Shown here piece by piece: positions 44,425 to 56,556 of a DNA stretch of 64,000 nucleotides. A program made the position numbers and the translations under genes. Source of the stretch: Heliocidaris tuberculata (Eukaryota; Echinodermata; Echinoidea; Camarodonta; Echinometridae); assembly GCA_025618425.1 (NCBI GenBank), contig CM046850.1:3941986-4005985 (forward strand), in the 5' to 3' direction. The notes below the pieces were generated by a model, which was not told the DNA's origin, did not search any database, and was given only the letters and a program-made list of their open reading frames with translations. Positions within the stretch are counted from its first letter, which is position 1. Every line of letters begins with the position of its first letter.

Positions 44425-47400
44425 TTACGCCGTCTCTCCGTTGACTGGGTTCCGCCCATCCTCCATGGTGATGACCTCGATGACATCACAGTTGTACGAC
44501 CTCTCCTTGGCGAGACCAGGGTTCTCAAAGGTCAAGCAGTGGGTGCTGAATCCTTTGGTCAGGTCTCCTTCTAGAAGGATTCCATCACCGTCCCTGTGTA
44601 TAGATGGTGCATGAAATAAAGTGTGTCATTTATGGCTAATTCCCGTCTTTAGAGATTGCAGAGTAGGTGGTCAAATCTTTTTTTTTTTCACTGTTTATTA
44701 TCAAGTACAAGTATATTTACAATGTTGACATCAAGGCTCAATTTTGTAAAAAAAAAACAATGATTGATTTTAGCTACCCAAATTAGTGTTAACTTCGATG
44801 GATTTCAAAACACAGAATATACAGTAGAGGTGTTCAAAGATTTCTTAGGCAATGTAGAATCGTTTTGACAAAAGCACACTAAAATTTCAGTTTCTGATTG
44901 CATTGCTTCTCAGAGATAAGTAGAAGTAACAGAACACTTTTCTTTTCCTATGTAATGAAGAATACAACTTGTTCCATGGTATATGTAATAGAAAAAGTGA
45001 TATGTCAAAATTTAATCATGAAGTTTTTTTTCACTGGAATGACTTTGCTGAAGTGGTAGCAAATGTGACAGTTGTCCAAATTTATTCCACATTAATGAAT
45101 CAGTCCAGATCTGAGAACTTACCCTCCACCAATGGCAAATAGACTTGATGATGCTCTCATGAACATCTCATTCATCTTCTTCTTCAAGTCTCCTCCACTC
45201 GCTCCCTTCTCTCCTTCCTTCTCTCCTTCCTCCTCTCCTCCCCCATTCTCCTTTGTCTCCTCCTCCTCCTTCTTCTCCTCCTCCTCTTTTGGCTCATCCT
45301 TCTTGAGGATGCCCACCCAGGGGTACTTCTTTTCTTCCGGAGCTAAACTGAAGAGGAAGCTCTCACCGGTACCGAAGTAGATGCCCTTGTGATCTCCGTC
45401 GTTTCTTGTGCTCCAGCTCGCCGATAGGTATGCTCCAAAGATCTACAGGAGGGGGGGGGATAAATGGAGTAAAATGTTTTCAAGTTGATGAAGGGGAATG
45501 TCCATCATCATCATCATCATCATCATAATCTCGGGACTCGGACTCGGACTCGGTCTCGGACTCGGACTCGACCAATGGTGACTCGTGACTCGGGCGAAAA
45601 TCGGGCTGAGACCGGCAATGAGACCGGCAATTTTTTCCGTTTTCAACTTTTAATTTTATCTCAAAAAATTACCCCAGGGCACGCAAAAAAACCCCCGCTA
45701 TTTTCGCGCACCTTGCTCGATTGAGCGGTATTCTGAACATGAACTTTAAAACATCGATCCCCGTAACGGTACGAGAATGTGCCCAAATAGATGATAGACG
45801 TTAAGATAAAGTCGTTTTATGCTCGTATACACTCGTTATACACGTATGACACAGACAAGAAATGAAACTGATATTAACCAGTTGGAGATGGATTAATCTA
45901 TAACACACGTTTCCCCCAAAGACCCCATGCTTGGGATATCTTGGGCAGTCTTAAACAGATTACTATTCCACTTGTATATCAAGATAGTATTATAAACTAC
46001 AGTTTTTATCTTCTATCATTTTATTTGCAACCTGCAAAAAGTCAAATGTGGCAAAAAGTCAAAGTCAGCAATTTATAATTTTTGGCAGTGTCAAACGGTT
46101 TTATTACGGTTTAACAATTACTTTCATTCTACGTGAGTCACTTACTCATGTAGTCAGTTTCCAAAATGAATGCTAATGTTGCACTTGTATTAAAAGCCAT
46201 TAAGCCAGTTTAATGAACTAGCTGATACATGTGCAAGGGTTTAATTAGGGTTTGACGATTCACTTTTTTATTACTTTAATCAGCTATTTGATAAGATTGA
46301 ACTTTTGGTGTTCTTGGTGAAATATTCCCTCTTTTTTTTCTATTTCAATTGGAAACTTTTTCTATAATCTGGCTTTAATGGCATTCAACCTTATCTTTTT
46401 GTTCTGTTGACTTATAATTGATAAAAGAAGAAATTATAGGCCTCTGAAATGAACAAATATTAATTTGTGTATCTTTTCTTCATTGAGGTATCACAGAAAC
46501 AATAGAGTCAACTCTCTACAATTACTGTGGATACAAGCAAAATACTTCATCAAGTGTCTTGTCAGTGATTTCTACCGACAAATTTGCTCTCAGCCAGTAA
46601 GTTGCAAGGATTTCATTAGCTTATAACTTTTACTGTAAATTGTCAGTGAAAGTAAGTTTCATGAAACGGGGCCCAGGGGAGGGTTTCATCAAGTGTCTTG
46701 TTGGTGATTTTTACCGACAAATTTGCTCTCAGCCAATCAGATGCAAGGATTTCAGTAGCTTATAACAGTTATTGCAACTTGTCATTGATGACAAGTTAAA
46801 TGAAACAGGGTCCAGGGGTGCATTTCATCAAGTGTCTTGTCAGTGATTTTTACCGACAAATTTGCTCTCAGCCAATCGGATGCAAGGATTTCAGTAGCTT
46901 ATAACAGTTATTGCAACTTGTCATTGATGACAAGTTTTATGAAACAGGGCCCAGGATTAGTTGTCCATGGAGCAGTTGTCCAATAATCTTTATATCTGAG
47001 GCAACAATCAATCTGAAGTGCTACCCACCTCTTGGTCAGATGTCTTGATGAGTAGTATGGTTGGTTCACAGTATTCACAGCGAGTGTAGAACGTAGTCAA
47101 CGAGAAACCATGCTCTTGTGTAGTGAAGACTAGATTGGGTTGATAGATGCTGAACCGACTCGGTATCCAGCTCCAGATTGTATGAAGCTGAAAGATCGCA
47201 TATAGTAACAACAGGGTAATTATGGGGTAATTATGGGGTATTCTGGACCCATCCAGTTGGGGGAAAAAAAGGCCCAATCAACTGTAAACTGTAGTGACGT
47301 CACACCAGTAACACAACTGCCAAACGACTTGTAGCTGATTCAGTCTTATCTCCAACTGGAAGACTTACATGTAAATACCTCTCATGGGACAGAGGCTCAT

Positions 47401-50400
47401 CCCATATGTCTAAGACATCTGTGCATGTTACCTTTTCACCTGTACAGTGGAAACTCACTATAACGAGGACCTTGGGACCATGAAAATTACCTCGTCATAT
47501 CAGGGTAAAAAAACAAAAGAACATAAAGAGATGGGACCAGCAAAATTACCTTGTTATATCATGAATCTCATTGTATCAGAGCTCTTTATAACAAGTTTCC
47601 ACTGTAATTATTAAATATATGTCTGTAATTCAACCATACTATATACCTGCTGATGTGTGATGACACAAGACTTGATATGGTTAAGCTTGGTGATAACATC
47701 TTGTTGCCTCCTGGTACCAGCCCTGTGGGGTGAGTTATCCTCTCGTAGAGTCTCTTTATGTTTGGTCTGGTACGTTCCTATCACAGACCGGGATAGACCC
47801 CGGAACTGGAACCCAACCTGGAAAGCAAGAACAAAATTGTTATACTGTGACTGCCACGATCACGAACGCTTTCAAGAATCACCTCTGGGGCGATTTCAAT
47901 ACTTCTGTTATGTTGCCTAGAGAAACCATGTTCAGGTTATGTTATACGTCATTGTAATGTTTGCACATTTGGAAAGGTGAGGGACAAGGCTGTGGAAATG
48001 GCCTTGGTAGGAGTTATTGAAAGTCTTTGCAATCATGTTTGCCATGCACAGCACTATTTTGTGTCTGTATTTATGTAACAACAACATTTCATGTTCAAGT
48101 TTAAGAGAGGAAGAAGCACACAGGAGCATAAACTTTTTGAAAGAGAGAGAGAAAGAAGTTGATAATTGATAGAGACAAACAAAATAAAAAGTCAGGGACC
48201 AAGGGCGGTATTCTGAAAACTGTTTTATCTCAAATATTGTTGTATCTCCACACTTAAGATAAGATTGGTATTCTGAAAATTGTTGTGACTTTTGTTGTAA
48301 CTTTTGTTGTATCTTTGTTCATTCTGCGCAAGATCCTAATTTACATATGCGCGCTGAAGATAATATCATGAGATAATTGGTATTCTGAAAATTATCTTAT
48401 CTTTTGTTGTATCTTATCTTCCATAGTAACTACAACAAAACGTATCTCATGATCTCAGCGATTTTTCTAGCTCATAATCAGACAGTACATGCTCGAATAG
48501 CAAGATGGAGACTGTGTGTGATTCAAGATCTCATAGAGAAGACATTTTAAAGAAATTACAGGTGGAATTTGATGATTTTACATCAATATGTGACTTGGTT
48601 TGAGCAGAAGAGGGTGAGCCATTATGTTAATTAATTGCAGTCCAATAGCGCATGGTGCATTATAAAACGCGTAATTTAATAACTACGCCCGAAATTGATA
48701 GACGCGCAAAGCCCATCCTTATGTTTGACATACATGTAAGGGGTTCTCCTATTGGTTAACCTACCTACATAAAATCCATCTTGATTGGTAAAATGTCGAA
48801 AAATGGGCGTGTCAAAAATAATATAAAGGCGGTCCTTAGAAAGATAATATCTACTTAAGACAATTTTCAGAATACCAACTTACAACAATATTAGTGAGGT
48901 ATTTTCTCAGGAAAATACAACAAAAGTTACAACAAAAGTTACAACAATTTTCAGAATACCACCCCAGGGAATGAAACCCAATATCAAAAAGGGGAGAGAG
49001 GGTGAGAGAGCAAAAGAGAAAAAAATGTTTTATACACTTGCTATGTATGTAATTTCTCAGGTCTAAGGTTTATTTCATAAAATTCCTTGGGCAAGTTTGG
49101 AAGTAGTGTATCCTCTTTCAACACATAACATACATGTAAATATATATTTATAGGAGAAATTACCATTTAAAAACTTCTGTCAGAAAATGGGCAATTTTGT
49201 GCAATATTTTCAGTATGACATAAGTCTTTTTTCCATTTATTTCACTCAAAATTGAATTTTTTTAATGGTAGTGATACATATCAACTGATATTTCATTTTT
49301 TAGGAAATAAATGGAAAAAGCCATGAGTCATACGGGACACATTGAACGGAATTGCCCAAATAGGAACTGAAACTTATATCAACTGTATATTCGCAGATTG
49401 TTTAACATTCTATAAACATTATTATTAAACAGGAAAGAAAATGCAATTAACTTTTTCTTTCCAATACAAAGACTGTCACGGAATCTATGACTAAGATTCT
49501 TTACATCTCTTTCTTTCTCACGTAACATGTATAATAGAGCGATAGAGGGATAGAGAATAGAGGGATAAAAGGGGGCAAAGTGGAACAGAGAACAATTATA
49601 TGTATAACATTAGACAGAACAATAATTTCTATGTTCCTAAATATAAATATAAGTTTTCTAGATGTACAATCAAATACTCAGGGCCGATCATGTGGAACAA
49701 TCTCTCGAATACCTTGAAATGTTGCCAAAGTCTTTCAATTTTTAAACGAACATATAAAAATCACCTTTTAAATTTACGTTAATTTGCCTTTTCTCTTCCT
49801 CTCCTATTCCCCTTTCCCACTCGTATGTTTTTTTTATATTGTAGTTCTATTTAGTTGCTGTTTTAGGGATTGACCTTAGAAAGGCCTGTAGGCCTATGTC
49901 AATCCCACCACTTTCTGTTATATTATACTTATGTTGTATTCTTGTTTTTCTCTTGATTGTTATGTATTTTTTATCGGATTGTGGAAATAAATAAACTTAA
50001 ACTTAAACTTAAACAATAAAAAATGCAACAGAAATATTAAGATAAAGAGAGATTGAGAGAAGATTAGCCCATAACTTACAGTGAGGAGAGTGTTTGGGCT
50101 GACTGGGATGGATCGGGCAAACTCTCTGATTGAAACAGCAACACCATCTGGACACTCTACAGGACCTAGATAATAAGAAAAACACCGTAAATTAGAACTA
50201 GTTAGCAAGGAAACTGTTTATACATATTAAATAAACTCTTTCATATGGCACCTTTCCATTTACAAGTTATAGGCTTTTTACACTTGATTATTTTAACCCC
50301 GTACTATCCTTAACCCCGGACTATTTTTTTGCTGTTCTCATTTGCAGTTTTATTCCTGCACTATCTCCCTAGCCAGAGCACTTAGCCCTACCTTTTTATG

Positions 50401-53400
50401 TTTAGCAGCACCTTTTGTGGGGCTGACCTTGCTTTTTTCCATGGTTAAAATAATCCCGTACTATCATGTAGTTAGCCCACTTTGGTAAAATGCAATGTGA
50501 ACAGAAAGTGGGCTAAGCTTAGTCCCGTACTATCAGTTTGGCTAAATCCTTGTATAGCCCCACTGATAGTATGGGACTGAGCAAAATTTTGAAGTGTAAA
50601 AAGCCTATTACTGATCAAAATGCTGTACAGTGTATCTTACACTCAATGGATTCAATCAGAGGTGTTGTGGTCTAGTGGATAGGTCACCGGACTGCAGATC
50701 ACAAGGTACAGGGGTCAATTCCCTGCCTCAACACTAACTTCCTTTGGCAAGACATTAAACTACATTTGCCACTCTCGACCCAGGTGTAGGAGGTGGGTAC
50801 CTGGTAGGATTTATTCCTTGAATGCACTGAGCGTTACGGTTGCTGTGCTAAAGCCGTTACGGTTGCTGTGCTAAAGCCGGGGAAATAATGTGATTGCAGG
50901 GCCCTCAGGTAGAACAGTATTTAGTACCGATGAGGCTACCCTGGGTAAACAAGAAATATTATATTTACTATTTAATGCGAAACTGCACCAGGGCCCCATT
51001 TCATAAAACTTGTTATCAATAAAACAAGTTAAAAAATAATTGATATATTAAGCTATTGAAATCCTTGAATCTGATTGGCTGAGAGCAAATTTGTCATAGA
51101 AATTGGGCAGTTGTTATTGATAATAAAAAGTTTTATGAAACAGGACCCAGGCCTCTACCTTACAGGAAAGCATTTCAGCCAGGTTCCATTTTACAGGCAA
51201 GCAAAGGATAATCCTAAATGATGTTCACATCCTACCAGGTACTAATTTGACCCCTCCATGGAGAGAAGTATTGTAGATAAAATGCCTTGCTGAGGCTTGA
51301 ACCGATGATGACCTCCACATCCCCTTCAAGTGATTAAACCACTGTACTATAACACCTCTAGTCCTCTACACACATGCAGACTTTGTATGAAAATAGCTGT
51401 GTGTTGGGGATCATTTTACATTCTGATACGACTGATAAACTCTAGATTGTAAATCAAAACCAAATTCAATAACCATTAAAGTAACACGAATAGAATGAAA
51501 ACTCATAATACTGGACAGTTAAACAGTCTGAAATGTGAAAAGTTTCAAAAGACATTTCAATCTTTTGCTGGAATCGTGCCAAGATGAGGGATAAAATGGA
51601 TATGACTCTTTAAGATTTCATGGCCATAGCATGTTTCGATGGAACAGAGCCAAGAAAAACAAAAACAAACAAGCATTAACACACATTTACTGACCTGGTA
51701 ACAAACTTGTTGGACTTTGCTTGGTGCTGTATGTACTTTAAGTCATAGCTTTGGGGGTTTACATTATCTGTATTTCATGAATTTACATGTGATTTCCAAA
51801 CTTATCAAAAGCCAGCCAGATAAGCTAAATAAATTAATAGCACAGGCTGCAAGTGCCCCTTCACGGCCAAAACAAATCTATGTCAAAACACGTGAGGATG
51901 CACGTTTTCTTTGTTTTGGGTTAACTTTTATTTATTTCTTCTTTTCTTTTGGAGGGGAGGTTAAGTCAAAGCTATACAGTGTGAGTCAATAAAAAGGAAA
52001 CCCATATTCAAGGCCCGATATCTTTAAAAGTAAGTGAAATCACAGAAATTTGATAAAATGGTATGGTGGTTAATAATGTCTTCTTGAATTTGATAGGCCG
52101 TTCACCAAAATCAGATCATGAATGATTGAGCACTGGCCAATTTTTAAAAGTATGTCAAATTTGTCTTTGCCTAAGTGTGGGCTGACTGGTGATCAGGGGT
52201 TACTTTCATTATTTGTGAGTGCATTCAACTGGAATAGAGACAATTCAACCAACCTTGGGTTGACCATTCATTTCACTCAAAACTTGGACAGAGGCAAATT
52301 TGACATGAATCAGGAAAAATGTTACTGTTCAGCTGTACATGATCGGATATTATTGATCAAGGTGTAAAATGAAAGAAAACATGCTAGGCTACAATGTGAG
52401 TATTCACAATTGAACGTTTTCGGTAACACCATGTGGGAGCCTCTGTGAAAAGGCTGTTGATATATTCTTTCGTGAAAAATAACCCACTTATAGGGCGTTT
52501 AGAGGAATTCAGGAGAAGTGAAAGGAAAGTAAAGAGATGGAAATGGAATGAAATGAAATTAAACACTTACACAAGACTATTTTTGGTTTTCGGTGTTTGT
52601 ACACCAAAAATGAAGTGAAACGGAAAGAGGAAAAAGAAGAAAAAGGAAGAAAGAGTGATCGAGATCAGGAAAGTTCTGAGCAGGTCACAGAAGTTTGTGG
52701 AGAGTAGTTCTGAAAAGAACTGTTTGTATTCCTCTGTAGAGTAGTTCAGAAAGAGAGTTTCCGAACTACAATGCGAGTATCTTAAATTAAATCTATATGT
52801 ACTGATTGCAATGATATTTAGAGTTGAATCTGGGTTTTCTTTTTTATTGACTCACACTGTAGAGTTAGGGTTGGCGTTGTGACTGGGTTTTAGGTTAGGT
52901 CTTAGGTTAAGGGTTAGGATTAGTTATAGTTTACAGTCCAGAGTGGGAAGCTGGAAATTTGGTTATCCTTCTTGTACCATATTGTCTGCTTAAAGCCAAA
53001 AGAGCATTAACCCTTTTGAGACATCACTCCACATTTTGTGGTTTGGTTCAATAACTTTTGATTCAGAGCTCTAAAAAAATACCAGATGCATGAGTAGAAA
53101 GAGCAAAGATTTCTGCACACCCGATGTCCATTTTTGTTGCATGACTATACTGTGTTTGATGCCAAGAATTTCAAAAATTAGAATAAGCTTTAAAATCCTT
53201 AAATTTGGCAACATATTGAGAGGTTCAAAATCATATTTTTTTAATCAAATTGGCAATATTTTTCAACTTTTCAAGAGAATTCTCAACCATGCATAATGTT
53301 TTCAAAGACATTACACCTTATTAGAACTACGTAGCACTAAAATAAAAAATATTATTGTTGCAATTTGAAGAACAAAATGTGATCAATTTAGCCCTTGAAT

Positions 53401-55089
53401 AATTCCTGTCCTGAAAGGGTTAACTTTTCCACTGCATTAACGCCCTTTTATCTCTCAGCAGATGAAATCATCTAAACAATCATTGAGCATGCTACTTGCT
53501 ACACGTGAGCTTCACACGATCCAACAGTCACGACACTGCCTTAAAGGTAATAAACAGTAGTGGTAGCAAAATGAAAGTTGGCATGAAACTGCTCAAAAAC
53601 AGTCTCATATTGTTCGGCTTGCATAAAAAGATACATGAGTGAGATAATCCGGTATTCTATTCATGATTTCCGGTGATTTTCAGTAAAATAATTCAAATGA
53701 TCGAATATCAACGGTTACCTTATACCCTCGCTAAGGACCACCTACCCCGACGCTCCCGGCTCAATGGCGCACAGCGGTTCGCACACACTGTTTACACGTG
53801 TGTGAACTGTCAACGCGGTACCGCACTTGTAATTCGATGTTTATTTTTTGGGATATTTTAGCCATTTCTAAACCATTTTTCTTCAAACAAACGTCACCTA
53901 CGTTCGAAATTAATCATTTCACAACAGTATATGTAGTAATTTCCATTCCAGCTGACAAAGTAGTTAAATATCCAAATCGCCACCTTTCCCACTACTGTAC
54001 GATACCTTTAAGTGTTTGATCAAGTACCAATGATCTAACCTTTCATTTTAACTAGGACAAGACCCTGGATCAGAATACCCAGGGACTTTACAAACACATA
54101 AACGTTCCCAAGCACCAACCATCATAACGGAAGGGGCTTGCAGTGGGTGTGTGTGTTCAAAGACTGTCAAATTACAAGGTCAATAGGAAGTACATGTACT
54201 TTGCCCTGGATTCTACCCAGATACTATGGCTTACAAAAAGTTATTAAGTGAAAGGGAATGTACGTGGTCAGGGTACATCTTGGGTGATAGCTTGTAGTCT
54301 AATTATCCCCCAACTTTCTCTCTCTTTCTATTTATCTTGCTCCTTTTTTCCCCCTCCCTCCCTCCCTCCCCTCCTCCCCTCCTCCCACCCCATCCCTCTC
54401 CCTCTCTCCACCTATCTCTCTCCCTCTCCCCTCCATCCCTCTCTCATATCCCTCCCTCTCCACTACCCTCCCTCCCTCCCTCTCCCCTCCTTCCCACCCC
54501 ACCCCATCCCTCTCCCACCCCATCCCATCCCTCTCTTCCCTCTCCCCTCCCTCATTCTCTCTCCCCTCCCCCCTTTCTCATATCCCTCCCTCACCTCTCT
54601 GCTCCCTCCCGCCCTCCCTCTCCCTTCCTCCCTCTCCCTTCCCCCCTCTCCCTTTACCCTATCTCCCTCCATCCCACCCTCCACCCCCTCCACCCTACAT
54701 TGTACCTCACACCCTCCATCTTTCAAACCTCCAATCAATGATGACTTTACCTTTATGTTTCTTGTAGAGCATGAGAATGGCTAAACCGACCCTGTAGAAG
54801 ATCTTCAGTCCTTCTGATAAGTAGCAGTCCATCACTCGAATCTACAATGAGCCCAAAGGGTCAGAATGATTAAGATATCTGTTAAAAGATAAACACCAAT
54901 AAGTGCTTGCTTATAAAATCTTAATCTATTTTTCCTGTTTAAGTGGATAGCATTTCATCTTATACCATTTTATCTTATATAATGATAGCATGAAGTGCAT
55001 TTTTTGAGCATACAACTCCACTAGGTTGAAAATGATGCTGATGCTGCTGCTGCTGATATTGTTGAAGTTGAAGATTATAATGAAGATGA

Positions 55090-55120
<31 letters not shown>

Positions 55121-56556
55121 GATGATGATGATGATGATGATGATATTGTTGATGATATTGTTGTTGATGATGATGATGATGATGATATTGTTGATGATTT
55201 TGATGATATTGTTGATCATGATGGTGATGATGATGATGATGTTGATGATGATGATGTTGATAATGATGATGATGATGATATTGTTGATGATGATGGTGAT
55301 GATGGTGATATTGTTGATGATACTGAGGATGATGATTATATTGATGGTGATAATGACAATGATAAGACGTCTTTTTGAGTAGCCCTTTGTAATGTACCCT
55401 ATCAGCTGTGCAAACAAAATACATAGCCTACTACAGATTTTATTCTATACCTCACATATGAATGTTATTTTCCTTTGTTCATCATTATCATGAATGCCTC
55501 ATAGACTGAATCACATATTTCCTTTATGAGAATCTGATTCTAGTAAGAAGAATCTTCAAATCTAACTGAGTTTGAGATAATATGACATTCTGTCCATTCA
55601 AATCCAAATGGAATACTTGTATTATAAAAATAATCTGGCATGCATTAAAACAAACAATCTACTTCTCAATAATTTACAAATGTAGTATGTACACTAAAAA
55701 CTTGAACAGGGTGCCTGTTTTCAAGAGTTTCCTCATTTGTGTTAATCAAGTAATCATATATTCTTAAACTTTATCCAGGATAGCTACATGTTCATATAAG
55801 TATAGCTGTCTTGTTTGGATCCTAATCAAATAATACTCTAATAACACTCTCTTCTCTCTTTATCGACTGGCTTGACTGATAATGTCTTTTCTCAGGTTGC
55901 ATAAAATAACACCGAATGTTCTGGTTTATTTTACTTGGCATACCATAGCACAACAATCATATTTTCAATGCAATTAAATAATGCTTGGTATAGCAATATT
56001 TTCACTCTGCAATGAGGTATTTTTAATGAGTCTGTATATTCTTGCTTTTCTCTCTCTTGACAAAGTTTAAAGAGAAAGGAAAGGGCTCTTTTTTTTTTCC
56101 TTTTTTTTTTTTTTTTTTTTACAGATAATGGAAGTTATCATGATAGCAAACAAAAAATTATGAGACTTTTAAAACATGACAAGAAAATTAGGGGAAGAGC
56201 TGATGAAAGTGCAAATTTCAAATGCATGTTCATTTATGTGTGATTTTGAAAAATCTTAAATGTATGACATTTTTTGGACATTTTAGCCATTTCTAAACCA
56301 TTTTTCTTCAAACAAACGTCACCTATGTTCGAAATTAATCATTTCACAACAGTATATGTAATAATTTCCATTCCAGCTGACAAAGTAATTAAATATCCAA
56401 AGCGCCACCTTTCCCACTACTGTACGATACCTTTAAGGCAAAGGTTTAGATACTTACAACATGTGAGAAGGGAAGATCCTCTAAGATCCACCAGATCCAG
56501 TCTTTATAAATCTCAGCAACGTCTCCTTGCTTGATGAACATCTTATGAGCTGGTGC
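44425..56556 (-). CDS. TBC1D24: TBC1 domain family member 24, C-terminal two-thirds (seven exons, 5' end outside or unseen)
   Basis: TBC1D24 (Drosophila Skywalker) combines a TBC domain and a TLDc domain and regulates synaptic vesicle trafficking and oxidative-stress resistance. Minus-strand exons are 56556-56458, 54841-54751, 50165-50080, 47817-47647, 47187-47029, 45442-45123 and 44593-44425, all in phase, encoding 364 residues. The end of the TBC domain reads DWIWWILEDLPFSHVIRVMD then CYLSEGLKIFYRVGLAILML. A linker follows (ECPDGVAVSIREFARSIPVS, VGFQFRGLSRSVIGTYQTKH), then TLDc: TIWSWIPSRFSIYQPNLVF, EHGFSLTTFYTRCEYCEPTI, FGAYLSASWSTRNDG and YFGTGESFLFSLAPEEKKYP. An insertion of about 45 residues rich in Glu and Lys interrupts TLDc before AIGGGDGDGILLEGDLTKGF, THCLTFENPGL and the stop at 44427-44425. 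Vertebrate TBC1D24 also has an insertion here, but of different composition. Total length would be near 560 by comparison, so about 200 N-terminal residues are missing to the right. Confidence 0.92.
45508..45575. repeat. (CAT)n and (GGACTC)n simple repeats
   Basis: About seven ATC/CAT units followed by GGACTCGGACTCGGACTCGG-type tandem units, in the TBC1D24 intron. The poly-His ORF here is an artefact. Confidence 0.8.
46521..46957. repeat. Tandem array of GGGCCC-family foldback units
   Basis: Three units of about 125-130 bp, each containing TTCATCAAGTGTCTTGT, CTCTCAGCCAATCAGATGCA and GATGACAAGTTTTATGAAAC, occur head to tail, the last ending in ATGAAACAGGGCCCAGG. It is in a TBC1D24 intron. Confidence 0.7.
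47440..47608. mobile_element. Pogo-like MITE in TBC1D24 intron
   Basis: It is flanked by TA: TACAGTGGAAACTCACTATA and TAACAAGTTTCCACTGTA are inverted ends. Confidence 0.75.
48203..48965. mobile_element. About 760-bp foldback (GGTATTCTGAAAATTGTT ends)
   Basis: GGGCGGTATTCTGAAAACTG at the left and ACAATTTTCAGAATACCACC at the right are inverted. Several internal TTGTTGTAACTTTTGTTGTA-like blocks are repeated near both ends. The interior (48480-48800) is unique here and non-coding. Confidence 0.7.
49190..49352. mobile_element. Inverted-repeat element related to 21130-21345
   Basis: GGGCAATTTTGTGCAATATT and CATTGAACGGAATTGCCC bracket matching TTTTCCATTTATTTC / GAAATAAATGGAAAAA arms. Confidence 0.6.
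49592..50015 (+). mobile_element. 3' end of a non-LTR retrotransposon (LINE)
   Basis: The open stretch NNNFYVPKYKYKFSRCTIKY then SGPIMWNNLSNTLKCCQSLS then IFKRTYKNHLL, ending at the stop at 49780, matches the typical C-terminus of CR1/Jockey-type reverse transcriptase ORFs (R..Y.GP..WN.LP......S...FK...K..LL). A 3' UTR and a terminal AACTTAAACTTAAAC tandem tail at 49994-50015 follow. The element is 5'-truncated and lies in a TBC1D24 intron. Confidence 0.8.
50268..50610. mobile_element. MITE with TAGGCTTTTTACACTT ends
   Basis: TATAGGCTTTTTACACTTGA and AAGTGTAAAAAGCCTAT are inverted ends. The interior repeats CCCGTACTATC / GATAGTATGGG. It lies in TBC1D24 intron sequence just upstream of the exon at 50080-50165. 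Confidence 0.7.
50652..50900 (+). mobile_element. tRNA-derived SINE
   Basis: The head GAGGTGTTGTGGTCTAGTGG contains an A box and about 35 bases later GGGGTCAATTCCC serves as a B box. The body matches the reverse copy at 36390-36615. Inside it a 24-bp block (GTTACGGTTGCTGTGCTAAA) is tandemly duplicated at about 50833-50880. Confidence 0.75.
50991..51150. mobile_element. GGGCCCCATTTCATAAAACT foldback MITE
   Basis: Inverted ends GGGCCCCATTTCATAAAACT and AGTTTTATGAAACAGGACCC. Same family as 4597-4744. Confidence 0.65.
51975..52861. mobile_element. TA-flanked TIR element, CAGTGTGAGTCAATAAAAAG ends (890 bp)
   Basis: The left end CAGTGTGAGTCAATAAAAAG is inverted at the right as CTTTTTTATTGACTCACACTG, with TA on both sides. 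This suggests a Tc1/mariner-type non-autonomous element. The internal ORFs (52122-52367, 52433-52618) have no recognisable transposase motif and were not accepted. Confidence 0.75.
53007..53423 (+). mobile_element. TTAACCCTTT-type MITE inserted in a hairpin element
   Basis: It runs from TTAACCCTTTTGAGACATCA to CTGAAAGGGTTAA. The flanks (TGTCTGCTTAAAGCCAAAAG on the left, TTAACGCCCTTTTATCTC and TCAGCAGA on the right) look like the two halves of the hairpin family at 15889-15979. Confidence 0.75.
53541..54011. mobile_element. TTAAAGGTA-type MITE
   Basis: Nearly identical to 21983-22443 apart from a short internal segment. It has TTAA at both borders and lies in a TBC1D24 intron. ORFs over it (53673-54019) also occur in the sister copies and have no protein support. 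Confidence 0.8.
54349..54740. repeat. Polypyrimidine CCCTCC tract
   Basis: About 390 bp of C and T on the plus strand. It lies immediately downstream, on the minus-strand sense, of the TBC1D24 exon at 54751-54841. As transcript it is polypurine, and may form triplex or G-rich structures. Overlapping Pro/Ser ORFs are artefacts. Confidence 0.85.
55029..55350. repeat. (GAT)n trinucleotide microsatellite
   Basis: About 300 bp of GATGATGAT with ATTGTT interruptions, in a TBC1D24 intron. All six-frame ORFs here (poly-Met/Ile/His) are artefacts. Confidence 0.9.
56262..56436. mobile_element. TTAAAGGTA-type MITE, right part only, next to TBC1D24 exon donor
   Basis: From TTTTTTGGACATTTTAGCC to CTGTACGATACCTTTAA it matches the last 175 bp of 21983-22443. 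Its TTAA is 21 bases from the end of the TBC1D24 exon at 56458. Confidence 0.75.

Noticed and set aside
44357..44614. 85-residue plus-strand open frame
   Set aside because: It is antisense to the last coding exon of TBC1D24.
45485..45724. Poly-His open frame
   Set aside because: It is derived from CAT and GGACTC simple repeats.
46521..46957. CRISPR-like spaced repeats
   Set aside because: Three head-to-tail foldback units of about 125-130 bp in a eukaryotic intron. Repeat and spacer lengths do not fit CRISPR.
52122..52618. Possible transposase in the CAGTGTGAGTC element
   Set aside because: The open frames are short, and no DDE or helix-turn-helix motif could be recognised.
54248..54784. 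178-residue Pro/Ser/Leu open frame
   Set aside because: It lies in a CCCTCC tract in an intron and overlaps a true TBC1D24 exon on the other strand.
54926..55424. Long open frames of Ile, His or Met runs
   Set aside because: They arise only from the GAT trinucleotide repeat, and all frames are open.
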